64,000 nucleotides of DNA from positions 11,780,001 through 11,844,000 of the forward strand of contig CM114271.1 in assembly GCA_050084515.1 (NCBI GenBank), in the 5' to 3' direction. This stretch comes from Blasia pusilla (taxonomy: Eukaryota; Marchantiophyta; Marchantiopsida; Blasiales). Every line of letters begins with the position of its first letter. Position 1 is the stretch's first letter. Of the stretch, positions 35,096 to 46,419 are shown piece by piece. Position numbers and translations under genes: made by a program. A model generated the notes under the pieces. That model did no database searches and was not told where the DNA came from. It worked only from the letters and a program-made list of their open reading frames with translations.

Positions 35096-36080
35096 TACTA
35101 GTTACGGCAACCATTTGCAGTTTTTCTTTCTCTTCATCTACTCTTGTGTAATAGGTAATTCCCTCCCCACTCCCTCTCAAAGGGCCGCAAAGTGGTTGGC
35201 GTAAGTCAACTGATCGTATCATATACGCGCACATACTGTCGGATGAGAGTAAGATTGGTGACGTTTTCCTCGTCGGACATGAAGCACGCAACGCCCGAGG
35301 TATCGCGCGGGCGTTGTTGTTGGTGATGTGGTTTCGTTTCGTGCGTGGGACGGACGCGGAGCAGCTTGAAGCGCAGGAAAACGAGGAGATCCGGAGGGCG
35401 CTGTGCACTAATGATCGATCAGGTTCGTGGAGGGACGCGCCGCTGCAGCCCTGTGATGCTCTTCTTCCAATCAGTGGCCTATCGCGGAAAGATTGAGCCG
35501 TCGAGTGAAGTCCAAGAAGTTGACCGTAATTGAGAAGCACAGATAGGGGATGGGACAATACTTGGAATGGGAGGGCAGAAAGAATCGTCAGCTTGAAAAA
35601 GTGTTGGAGGAGAATCGTCCGCTAGAATGTTCACAGTCCTGAGCGTTAGTTCTGTTGAGAAAGTGGAGCGGATTGGAATGACTACCACTGTCGCAAGCCT
35701 AGTTAGGGCAATACTTGGAGAGGATGGGAATGACTATCGTCATCTCAAGCTTAGATAGGACAGTACTTGAAGTAGAAACTTACACATTCAACGAATAGCA
35801 GGGTCTTACAGATGTAAGCTTGCGAGTAACTATGCACTCCTTGAAGAGAGTTGAGTAAGTCAGCTGATCCCGATGCGACGCGAAAGAGTTCGTGTCTTGT
35901 ATCTGATTGGGAACTCGAATGGGGCTGAGATGTCGCAGGCAGTCAAATAATCGCATATCCTTAAAGGTCACAAATAAAGCTGTATAAGACACGCATCTAC
36001 ATGTCTTTTTTTTTCCAAAGCTGATTTCAACCTGCTCTTGAATGTGGGTTGGCGTGGGTTTGCAGCTTGAGGCATTGGTG
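35096..36080. promoter_or_regulatory. CpG-rich upstream region and 5' UTR of the U-box gene
   Basis: 35280-35480 is much richer in CpG than its surroundings and holds a 9-bp hairpin, CAACGCCCG/CGGGCGTTG (35289-35316). An acceptor-like TTTGCAG at 36060-36066 just before the start codon suggests a 5' UTR intron. I cannot place the transcription start. Open frames on both strands here look incidental. Confidence 0.4.
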
Positions 36081-39000
36081 ATGGGGATGGAGATATCCGG
36101 CGTCCTAGCCTTGCTCGACAAATTTGATTCCCATTCCCTGATCCGCGATTTGGAGGATGTCCCATGCCAACGCCGCCGATGTAAATTATTAGCAAACTGT
36201 ATAAAGTCGCTAGTGTCCCTTCTCAAAGAGATGAAAGCGAGCCACACACAACTCTTCTTGTCTACCATGGAAGCCTTCCTGGCTTTAGAGCCTGCATTGG
36301 TGGACGCCCGGAGGTATTCTTCTTCGTTGCTTTTGTCATTTAGTCTTACAAACCATGGTCTCAAGAATAAGGATTTCGAGGAGCATAACGTGTAATTTTC
36401 CTTGGGAGTGATTTTCATAGGCGATTTAACCTGAGATTACCTTACTTTCTCGGATCATGGATTCTTCATACATGCACATATAATGATTATAATTGCCTCT
36501 TGACGAAATTTCTTGATCCATGTATTATAAGTTTTGTATATTCGAAATGGATTGGGCGTAGTCCTCCCGATTCCCACGAAAAATTTACGCATAGAGCAGA
36601 ATTTGAAGAGGGCTGTCGGACTTATCTCATGTGTCACAAGAGACATTTATCCAAAAGAAACCAGGACCAACGAAGTGTTTCGTGAAATGGGGATAGAGAT
36701 GAAGCTAAACCGGGTTTGGGGATCATTGAATTCTGACAATGACATAGATTACCGTCCACCTGGTACTCCCAGTCCCACATATCATAAGATTTTTCAAATT
36801 ATCAGCTTGTCAAGAAACCATCTGGATGTAATGGGTAGAAATAATTTGAGTAAAAATGCTGCCTATTCTGTTAAATTGATGAGTGAGCACATTGTCTCAA
36901 TCTTCTCCTGTTGCCTCCTTTTTTATGGATTCTCCTTGACACTGTCCTGCTCCCTCTTGGTCTGCTTGTTTGAATATTGAATGCTGGATGATAGAATGAG
37001 GATAGAAGTCTCGTAACTGTGATGCAGTGAGCTTGTACTATACGTTTTACAATGAGCTGACTTCTTCTACAGCTGTTCTTGACGCAATTTAGTGGGCATT
37101 GTCAAGAGATTTGGCAGTGTTGTTATCCAAACTGATGATCCTGCAGTGCCCTAATTTGACTGGGCATGGCTTTTAGTTTGTCACATACTCTGCTATGTTG
37201 ACTGGAAAGAAGAGTTAACCAAAGTCCTATCAGCAAGCCCAAAAGATCAAAGTAAGTAGGCAGCTGCACGTGACATATATATGTCCAACATTGTAGTCTG
37301 TATCCATTGACTAGTGACTTGCAGAGTTAATTCAATCCAGACTTCAACAACAAACTTTCAAATGCTTGACTAGATTGTTGATGGATCACATACTCATGGC
37401 AGTGGGTCTTCTATGTTATCAACGAGCCAACTCATCTGCTTTGACTCCACATTTCTGTTGCTCCAAACTTGGACATGCTTTGATTTGTTTGATTGATGAT
37501 TTGTTGAGAGATTTTCTGTGGAAGTTTAAATGAGCAGGAAGAACTGTAACACCCATGAGCTCCTTGGAAGTAGCTTTCTAAATCACCTAGCATCTTCAAC
37601 ACCTAAGTTCCTTCTTATTGGTTGGCTTCCAAGAGGGGATTGGTACAGTATCTGAATATCTTGACATCCTAGAAAGGGATCTGCCTTCTTGTTACTTCTG
37701 CAATCTTGAATTGACTTAAGGATGGTTATTTGTTGAAAACCTAGAGGGTAAGATTCGCCTTGCTGAAAGTAGAACTTACCTGGAAGATACAAAGGAACTT
37801 TGCAAAATCAGAATAAAAGGAAATACCAGTATCCACTTCTGATCTTCTTTTTGCTTTTCAACACTCCTCATGTCTTTTTGCACTGACTGGATATCATGAT
37901 TCAGTTTGCAGAAAGCAGTTGGTGACAGTCCTTGATGATTCAAAGTCTGAAAGCCTGTATTGAGATTCCGGGCTGCTCTAACTTGGGAATGCTTGGATGT
38001 TTCAGATGGGTGGAAAAGGTTCAACAATATGGGAATCTCAGGCTTTTATTCTTGCATGCTCCACTTAGTCAAGAGTTTAGAAAGATCTCATCTCAAATCC
38101 TTGAAAGCCTGCATTCTCTCCCGATGGATCAGTTACAAACATCAACACAGATGGAGGAAGAGATTCGGAAATTCAAATCGAATGTGGAGAAACTTCTGGA
38201 AGAACTCAAGGATATTAGCGATGACAAACACAAGGAAATGCAAAATTTTTTAGCAAAGGTAACAACCTGTGAGGAAATTAATGGCCACTTGGAAAAATTG
38301 AAGGCTTTCCCTCAACTTTGGAACATGAAGGTGTCTTTTTCCAGTGAAATAAAGGTTATACAGAGCTTGTTGTGAAAAATCAGTACAGAAGAAGTTTCAG
38401 CTTTTTGGAATAAGTTGCCTCTTATTGAGAAAATATTGTCAGAGAGGTATTTTCAGTGCCTTGCAATCCACGATTCTGATTTTTTACTCAAGTCGCAGCC
38501 ATGTTTTTCTCGTTGAATCATTCCTCTCCATATGTATTTTACAGGATTGGTTAAAATCTAGTTGAAATGATTTTGCAGTTTAAGTTCATCCTCCAAAAAT
38601 TAGAATAATTTCCAAGAAAGGATTCAATTCTTGCGCTATAATAGGGCTTTCTGGAAAGAGCATTTCGTGAACTTCAATTTTTATTGAATCTGGTTGTGTG
38701 AAGGAAATGGAATATTGAATTACAGTGTTCCATCCAGAAGATTTTTGTTTTTGGCCTCAGAGATATTTAGTTCATCTATTCCAGGAGACGCAATTTAGCT
38801 TAAGGACAATAATAGTGTGCTTTGTGGCTGACAAATGCATCTGTTTCTTGGTTGTGTTATGAAGCTTTCAGGTGTGCTGAGGTCTCATAACCTGGGAGGG
38901 GCAATGCCAGGAGGAGGTAGAGTTGTGGATCAAGTATTGAAGTGGCTTGCAGATCAGTTTCAGGCGGATGTTGAAATAATGCTATCAGAGTGGGATAACA

Positions 39001-42000
39001 TAAAAGAGGAAATCTGTGGTCGTAGAACTCCTATAGAATATACCACCGAGACTAAGCGTCTACCTGAGTATGATTTCTTACTGCAAGCCATGGTATTCAT
39101 TGATTTGCAGCAACCTAATGGAGCTGATCCTGTGGATCCTGCCTCTACTTCGTCAGAGTTCACCTGCCCAATATGCCATGACCAACTTAAGGATCCAGTG
39201 GTGAATGAATCAGGGTCTACATTTTGTAAATCCTGTATTACTAAATGGTATGCAAAAAAGGACATGTGTCCTCTGACACAGAAACCCACAAAGAAGATCC
39301 TGATTGACAACATAGCACTGCGAAATCATATGGAGAGGTGAGTATCATCTGTCTCTGCTTTTCCAATGGTGCTCAAGGTCAAGGGACCCATTTTGAGCTT
39401 TAACCATCTAGAACTTTGTGGGTCCGAAGTCAAAACTCCTGTTGGATGTGATCTATTTTAAGAGTTGAGAGTCTGTGGAAGTGAAAGTCAGTCTCCTATG
39501 ATTGTGCACGTGTAGGAGTGAAAATCTGCTTTATTCTCTGACTGCTCTTCCTGATGGGGCAACCAGTCTCCTCTACTACGCAATCCCACCTTATGTAAGG
39601 CCCATTAACAGGTTATGTAGTATTCCTCAATGCAAGATCAAAGTTAATTATGTGATAACATATCTGATTTGGCTTTTGGTTAGGTGTCTGAGGACATCTG
39701 AGACTGCAGCATCCACACCAAGTGGTGTATCCTTGCCCCCAGCATCGCCTGAACATTACCAGCCTCCAGTCTCCCTGCCATCAAAGGGATCTTCTGTTCG
39801 AACACTCATATCAGATCTAAAATCCAATCTTTCAATGAAGGTGAGTACCACTGGACACATCTCTTCCAAAAAAAAATGTTGAATGAACAGTGGAGTCAAA
39901 CACAGAGCATCAGGACAGGCCTCACAAATGCAAACAGATTGCACATACATGTACAAAAGTAAAAATTTGTTGACAAACTGTAAACAGATTTTGAATGCAA
40001 GAGTATGGCTATTTAAGGCTCTAATAATTACTTCTTTGCAGGTCTTGCAAAGTTTGAAGGACCTGGAAACGATTGCTGGTGGGAGTGAGGGTAAAGTCCA
40101 GATTTATGAGAGTGCAGGGATTCCCGCTCTTGCAGAGCTTCTGAAATCAGAGGATGTGCAATGTATGGAGAAGGCTGCAGTTGTGCTTGAGGCTCTCACT
40201 TTTGAGAGGAAAGATGAAGAACTTGTGCCGGAATTCAGGGAGAAAGTCTGGGGAGCAGTGGTAGATGATTGTCTTGATCCACTCATCTCACTCATGCAAT
40301 CTGGTACCAAGATAGCTCGACTGAAGGCAGCAGAGACTGTGGTACACCTGCTTGAGGATGGTGATATCCGGGGACAGATTAACCTTTGCAATGGGGTGGT
40401 GTCAGCATTTAATGGATTGACTAACATTGAGGATGGATTTATCTTCACAAATGTCCGGAATGAGGGAAAAGATCTATGTATCAGGGGTTTGTCTCTACTG
40501 AGTGGGGAAAAACCAACAGTGTCCATGGACGATGTAGCCCTTGTAACAGCCTTATTGCAGCTGACCTCATCTCGGATTGGATCAACTTCCACTGTGGCAG
40601 AGGAGTCTTTGTTAGCTCTGAGTGTACTTGTGGAGATGGGTGGCCAGACTATACGGAATATTTTGTGTGGGAGGCCTAAGGCAATGCAATACCTCGCCCG
40701 GTGGATTTCTAGACCTCTCAGTGAAAAAGGGAAAGTTGAATTACTGAAGATTTTGTATTGTATGTCTTCAGCCAAAGGCATGCCTGCAGCTATCATGGAG
40801 TGGGGGCTAGTAAATAACCTTCTTCCAAGTCTGACCAATGAATTGCCTGGAGATGACTTCATCGAACATTCTATCAAACTTCTTTGTACATGTTTGTTGA
40901 CACGTGGTGTGAGATTAGAGCCCACTCTTTTCCTCAGTGGAATGAGGGGTTTTGTAAATATACTATCAAGACCGACATCTGAGCAGTGTAAAGTGAATCT
41001 TTTGTTAATTTTAGAACATCTTTGCGAGAATGATGAAGCCCTCAGGAAGTCCTTCCTGAGTATCGGTGGGATGGCTGCCTTGAGAGATTTGACCAAGTCT
41101 TCATCAGATGAAAAAACTCGAGAAAGAGTTGCACTACTAGTCAGAATTCTCTGTGCAATTCCAGATTGTCATGAAGACATGGGCAGAGAAGATACCATGG
41201 AGTTGCTTTATCTTCTCTTGAGCGTTGGCTCTCAATGCTGCGGCAACGCTTTGGTTGCAGCAGAAAGTTTGATCAAATCAAAGGGATGGCCCATGGCATT
41301 CAAGGATCTATCCTTGGATAGGATAGTTGACAGTCTCCGCCCCACAAATCCCACTGAGTTTCGAGAAGCAGCAATAGGGATCTTATCAGTGGTCACTCTC
41401 AAAAATCACCCACAAATAGAGTGGAATAGGGCCTCCATGGAATTTCTTCTGGATGTGATCCGCCAGTGCCCGCACACTGCACGTGTAAGGGCTGCAGAAT
41501 TGTTGATGGCTATCGTAAAACACAATAAGAAGCTTTGCTTTGTTTTTGTGGAGGAAGATGTGTTAAGTCTCTTCAAAGAGATGAATGAGGGGCTGGGAAA
41601 GGAGTTCCGAAGAAGATATGTACAGCTACTCACCATTTTGTGCAGGCAAGATGATGACTGCAGGGAGGCTGTTGTGTCTGTGGAAGGTGTGGAAACTCTC
41701 TTAGATGTGCTAGAGAGGGGAAGGATGAAGAATGACGTAGCTAATGGCCTCAAGTATCTTGTGAACAGTTTACCATCCAGAGCAGCAGTGGTGAAGTGTG
41801 GGTTTATCGATAAGGCAGCCGCATGTATTCATATGTTTCCAACATCTCAGTGCAGTTTTGAGCTCCTTGAAGCTCTAAGTACCTTACTGGAAAGCAGAGC
41901 CATTGCTGGAGAGTTAAGAAAAGCTGAAGGGGTCCAAGCCCTCATTCGGGTGCTGCGTTCAAAAGATATTGAAGGGAAGAAACTATCAGCGACTGTTCTT

Positions 42001-43047
42001 GCAAAGTTGATGAGACTGGACCCTGAATCAGCTATGTTCTTTGAGCAGGAAGAAGGGATCTACCTGTTGATGGATCTACTGAGCCTTCAGATGGCTCAAC
42101 CTTCAGAAATATTTGCTGATGTGCAAGTGCTGGAGGCTTTACAAGCGGCAGCCCAGTACCCAAATAACAAGATGCAGATTTATGAACATGGTAGAATTTC
42201 TGAACTCCTAAGGCTGTTGACCCAAGAGGCCGCGGTGCCCAGAGTACAGGAGCTGGTCCTTGAAATATTGTTAGAGCTGAGCCGAGGGAATGACAAAAAA
42301 TCTTTAAAGCCTGATCTTTGTTTGGTATTACAGAACTCTGGTATAGTGAAACCCTTGATAGCAGTTGTAAACCGGAGGACTAATTTGTGCAACAGATCAG
42401 TTGAGAATGCTATTCGAATAATCCGGAATATTAGTATTAATAGTGTAAGTTTCAGGAGGATGTTGTTGGACGAAGGAGTCTTGAACTTGCTGTTGGAAAG
42501 GATCAACCACCATGAAGGACCCGCAGATATTGTCCAATTGGCTGTAGTTGCCCTAGAGAGATTCATGTATGAAAGCAGGGGCAGAGTGGGAATAATCGAA
42601 GCGGGAGGAATATCCCCTATAGTCTCAGTAGTCAAACATCCTATAGGACTTTCTGACCAAGGTAGAGGCTTTGCTATCAAGATTCTGGTCACAGTAGTAT
42701 CAGATCATGAGCATTCCAAGAGTGTCTGTGATTCTATCTTCAAGGAAGGCATCATACCTGGCCTTAGGGACATCTTGGAGTTCGGACCAAGCTGGGAATG
42801 CAAAACAGAAGCATTAGTGCTCCTAAAATATTTGATCACTTCTGGTCCCCAGGCAGCTGTTTGTAAGGCCATACGAGCAGAAAAATGTATTCCCATGCTG
42901 CTAGAGTTGAGGAAGTTGAATTCATCCTGTGAGAAACCTGTGAACGAAACTCTTGATTTGCTAAAGAAACATGACAGAGAGTGTAAGAAATTGATCAATG
43001 AGCTAGATAACTACTCCATGATCAGGGCTCTAAAACCTCAAGCATAG
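36081..43047 (+). CDS. U-box/ARM-repeat E3 ubiquitin ligase (PUB43/44-like)
   Basis: Plant U-box proteins bind E2 enzymes through the U-box and substrates through armadillo repeats. Five exons join in phase (4,122 bp, 1,373 residues): 36081-36313, 38006-38258, 38865-39337, 39684-39840 and 40042-43047. The start ATG is 36081; ATG 36087 is an alternative. Residues 1-160 form the helical N-terminal domain (SGVLALLDKFDSHSLIRDL; GNLRLLFLHAPLSQEFRKI). The U-box is at about 260-320 (FTCPICHDQLKDPV; ITKWYAKKDMCPLTQKP; IALRNHME). From about 373 to the end lie ARM repeats (IAGGSEGKVQIYESAGIPAL; CMEKAAVVLEALT). It is longer than typical PUB43/44 (about 800 residues). The U-box keeps CPIC and CKSC cysteine pairs reminiscent of RING. 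The exon 3 acceptor (38864) is the least certain border, because the nearby CAG at 38871 would break the frame. The gene looks intact. Confidence 0.9.
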
Positions 43048-44734
43048 ATATTACCATGTACAGTCTTTCTCTCATTTGTTATATTAACTACACCTCTGTA
43101 TGAATCAGAAAGTGGAGCTCCATTTTGGACCCTAACTAGTCTGGAATTGTTTGTTTAAATCAAGCACTGACTTGTGGGTTCTGCCCATACGTCAGTAATG
43201 TCTCTTAACAAGTAGACAGGAGGTAATTAGGCTTAAATCAGGACCCCAAGTCTGCAGAGGTTTCAGTGATTCACATGGACCAAAGATCAGTACCTTGTTT
43301 CATAGTTTCACAAACTCAGGATGTTATGCAGTACTGATCAAGAGAAATGGGGAATTTTTCCCCATTTTCACAAAGAAGCTGTTTTCTGTTGAAAATCCAA
43401 AGAATTGAGGAGACTATGGTGGAGATACAGGGAGCTTTAGCCTACACAGTTCCCAGAGTGTCAACTTTCAGCCAGTGGTCGGAGTGTTGAGGTTGTGACT
43501 GCATGATTCCACAACCTCCCATGAACTACAAAATACACAGTCGGGATGCGTAGTTGCAGTACAGGCTTGAAGTTCATACGCAGGAGACGGAAGGGAAAGC
43601 GTGTGACATTCGAGATGTTTCCCAATGGAGAGAATTAGAAGCAACAACGTGGAAATAAATACACTGAAAGAGAAGGGAAGAGGTAAATGTGGATGCAAGC
43701 TGCTACAAAGAAGATAGGAATTCATTCGAAAAAAAAATCCATTCATTTATATGCATCTTCTCTCCTATACTAGGGCCAATTTCTATCAGTGGTTATAGTC
43801 CATTGTTATTCAACATAATAACATTGTCTGACTTTTGTGATTCTGAATAATCAGCTCGCTCCAATTTCCAAGCAAAAGCCTACTGTGTAGATCTGTCATG
43901 TTTGAGTTCATGTCATGCCTGGAACGATCATCAACAATCATATCATCAGTGGGCCAATTCCTAATCCAGCTCTTTCCTATTTCGTTTCTTAATGAAGTTG
44001 AGTTATATGCCATTGTGTCTCATCTTTGGTGAATGTTGCCCACGTTATCCTCTTTGATAACATGTGGTCTAGCTGGTCGTGACAAACTTCTCCAATGTAT
44101 CTTCTCAATTAGGTGAACTCCTTGGTGGCATGTGTCGGGCCACATATCCAAAAAAACTCCACATAAGAGAAAAAAAATAAAATGAGCGTATGCCTTGTCC
44201 TCTAGATCTCCATCCAAAAGTGCAAATGAATATTTGGCTTAAATGCTTGCATAATTTCTATTGCCACTTGTTAGTTTCTAAGTACTCTATTATGTGCAAT
44301 TCTATATGGAGAGTAGGGATTATGCACGATATTTCATAAACAATGTCGCTATATTTGTGTTTCAAATCGTAGGCTACACTTGGGAAAGATATTGATGGAT
44401 GGAGGAAGAATGGGGCAGAGGGACGGATGCGGTAAATAGATGGAGTAAGACTGGACAAATGGAATTAATTGATGAATGGAAGGTGGGAGGGATCTCGAGG
44501 GAGGATGCGGCACATGGACAAAACTAACGGAATGGGGTACATAGTTAAATTTTTTTGGGGTCATTTAGTCTATGTCATCAAATCACTTGTTATTTCATCT
44601 ATATGACAAGACAATCATGATGATATGACTCATATTTTCATGTTATGTCAACAAGTTACGCTAGTCACTTATTCGTTGACAGACAAAAACCACATCAAAT
44701 CTTCCATATAATTCGAGTGACTAGTGTTATTCAC
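43048..44734. other. 3' UTR and intergenic region
   Basis: No supportable gene. The first few hundred bases are probably the U-box gene 3' UTR. Near 44570-44780 there are several TGACTCAT/ATGAGTCA-like words similar to those in the CACTA ends at 60311 and 62148, but no clear element ends. Confidence 0.45.
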
Positions 44735-45489
44735 TCTAGTCATTGATGGTGATATATGATTCATATGAGTCATAAAATGAAGGAGTTCTTCAAGTGAAAT
44801 AAACCAAAACAAGGCAGAAAACTTCTCTCTAAAGTTACCCATGATCTTAATAGGTCATCCTTGACCTCTTACGATTGTCCTCCCATCTCCTCAAAGTCAC
44901 CCAACGGATACTCACCAATCCATCCTAAAAGATGTGACATGCTCTTATTGAGAGCTAGACCCAATACTTGGTTAAGACAAGACTAGTCCAGATGTCACAT
45001 TTAGAATATGCATCTGCCACAATCATACTTGCCAAGTAGGATTTGCATAGCAAATGGACGGATAGGCAAATATGTGGAGATTACCGACATACCAATTAGT
45101 AGAAAAAATCCAATGGATAGGGCATGACCACTCTTGAGGAGATCTTTGATAATATTGGGCACGCAAAGGACTTCAATTTTATAGGCCTCTTAGCCACATA
45201 TTATTAGTGCCTATTAGAATGGAGGATATACAAAAGACGACATTTTGGGACATCGATCCTCACGATATTGATTAGTTGTATTATAAGCTATGAAAGTCAA
45301 CGATGCCACAAATGATAACTTACAATAAATAGTAAGTTCCTCAATATGGCTCCAAATGAGCTGAAACGCTCGAGAAATCTGCTATGACAAGTTACCCGTG
45401 GTCTCAGCATATCATCCTTGACCTCTTGAGGTTGTCCTCTAGTATCTCCGAAGGCGCTCTACTAGATCTCGCCGATCGATCCTAAAAGA
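44735..45489. mobile_element. Jumbled fragments of the DNMT-retroelement family
   Basis: Two minus-strand copies of an A-type segment start (complement of CCTAAAAGATGTGACA near 44926-44941 and CCTAAAAGACGTGATA near 45481-45496) flank a plus-strand RT scrap (about 45003-45320: RQICGDYRHTN; EEIFDNIGHAKDF; KRRHFGT). The second A copy directly follows B1 of TE-4, as expected for its A2. The scrap is a separate, very decayed family member. Confidence 0.6.
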
Positions 45490-46040
45490 CGTGATAGTTA
45501 TTGTGCGCATACACATCGCTACACAACATACATCGCTGTCACCGAACATACACAGAAACACGCACGATCTCAAGCTAACTCATGGAATATACACAATGAG
45601 ACGAGAAGTACCAAAATATCTCCAATCGTCCCTCTAGCTGGTGGTTAGGTCCCTCTAACTCTAGATATCCATCTATCCCTACCTACCATGACATACATCT
45701 CTCAGACGCTAAGAGCGAAAAGGCCGGGTGCTCATGTGGCTCCATCGTTAGTCGTCTTCTTGTCATCCATGTCACAAACATAAATCAGAATCTAGAACTA
45801 TCTTCCCTATGTACATCAGAGACACATCCATCGTCCCAAAGGAACCCTAATGAGATGTGGCGTCAAACATGCCATATGCCATCCTCTCGAACATCCATCA
45901 TATACTAGCATAGTGGTTGCACCACGAGCGAAACCACACAACATATATCGCAAGCCTGCAAGAACTATTGCTAGGCTCAGATCAACTATACCGTCAATGT
46001 TAGGAAGGTGACATGGCGCATAGTTACGCATATGGTCCTT
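45490..46040 (-). mobile_element. TE-4, 3' end: PHD finger, 3' UTR, purine tract and B1
   Basis: The minus strand from 46040 reads KDHMRNYAPCHLPNIDGIVD, then a PHD finger with YMLC, YDGC, GWHMACL and GRWMC (46052-45816). The 3' UTR follows, with GTTAGAGGGACC-type purines and a B-like segment ending at about 45490 (GCGCACAATA-AC-TATCACGTC). The integrase part of the same element resumes at 54162 behind TE-2. The missing codons across the break are restored exactly if TE-2 and one CCTT are removed. Confidence 0.8.
46037..46040. repeat. 4-bp target site duplication of TE-2, left copy (CCTT)
   Basis: The left junction reads GGTCCTT then TGTCATG; the right junction reads CGACA then CCTTCCAAACC. 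The empty site GGTCCTTCCAAACC is what TE-4 homologues predict (complement of TTGGAAGGACC in TE-1 at 18301). Confidence 0.92.
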
Positions 46041-46408
46041 TGTCATGACCATACGGATTATGTCGTAGAGTATAGTGTGCTAGTAGAGGCCATTCTTTAT
46101 GTAGGACCGTAGTGGCTTGGTAGAGATGCGGTTTCATACATAGGGTTGGGGGTTACTCAGTTGGAGGTGACTTTTCGAGTAGGGCCCGCTCTTAGGTTGG
46201 AGGATATAAGGTGGAGTGCACTCAAAGAACAGTTAGTTCTTTGAGTTGAGCCTGTTGCGTTGGGAGTTAGCCTTGGTACTGAGTAGAGCTCTTGGCTATG
46301 GTGTTTCCCGCAAGCTTCGACCTAGATTCTCCCATCGTGGAGTGGGTTTGGCTCGATTGTATGTGATTGTATACGTGCTTTATGACAGTAGGTCTTTCAC
46401 GGATTTCA
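46041..46408 (+). repeat. TE-2 terminal repeat segment A1
   Basis: 368 bp, homologous along its full length to A2 at 53688-54055. It ends GGATTTCA, directly before the primer site. It is not preceded by a B copy. Confidence 0.92.
46203..46245 (+). promoter_or_regulatory. TE-2 TATA box and predicted RNA start with hairpin
   Basis: GATATAAG (46203-46210) is a TATA box; the A2 copy has TATATAAGG at 53850-53858. Thirty bases on, AGTTCTTTGAG (46235-46245) is the predicted 5' end of the RNA. CTCAAAGAAC (46221-46230) and GTTCTTTGAG (46236-46245) form an inverted repeat across the start. The start position is inferred from spacing only. Confidence 0.55.
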
Positions 46409-46419
46409 CTCAAAGAACT
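46409..46419 (+). promoter_or_regulatory. Self-primer binding site of TE-2
   Basis: CTCAAAGAACT directly follows A1. It is the exact 11-nt reverse complement of AGTTCTTTGAG at the predicted RNA 5' end. Tf1 of fission yeast uses the first 11 nt of its own RNA in this way. The position is that of a classical primer binding site. Confidence 0.65.

Noticed and set aside
35022-35558. Minus-strand 178-codon frame upstream of the U-box gene
   Set aside because: No recognisable domain, overlaps the probable promoter and 5' UTR, and composition looks incidental.
38258-38375. Continuation of U-box exon 2 past 38258
   Set aside because: A good donor (AAG/GTAACA) lies at 38258 and read-through soon stops; joining to 38865 restores the frame into the U-box.
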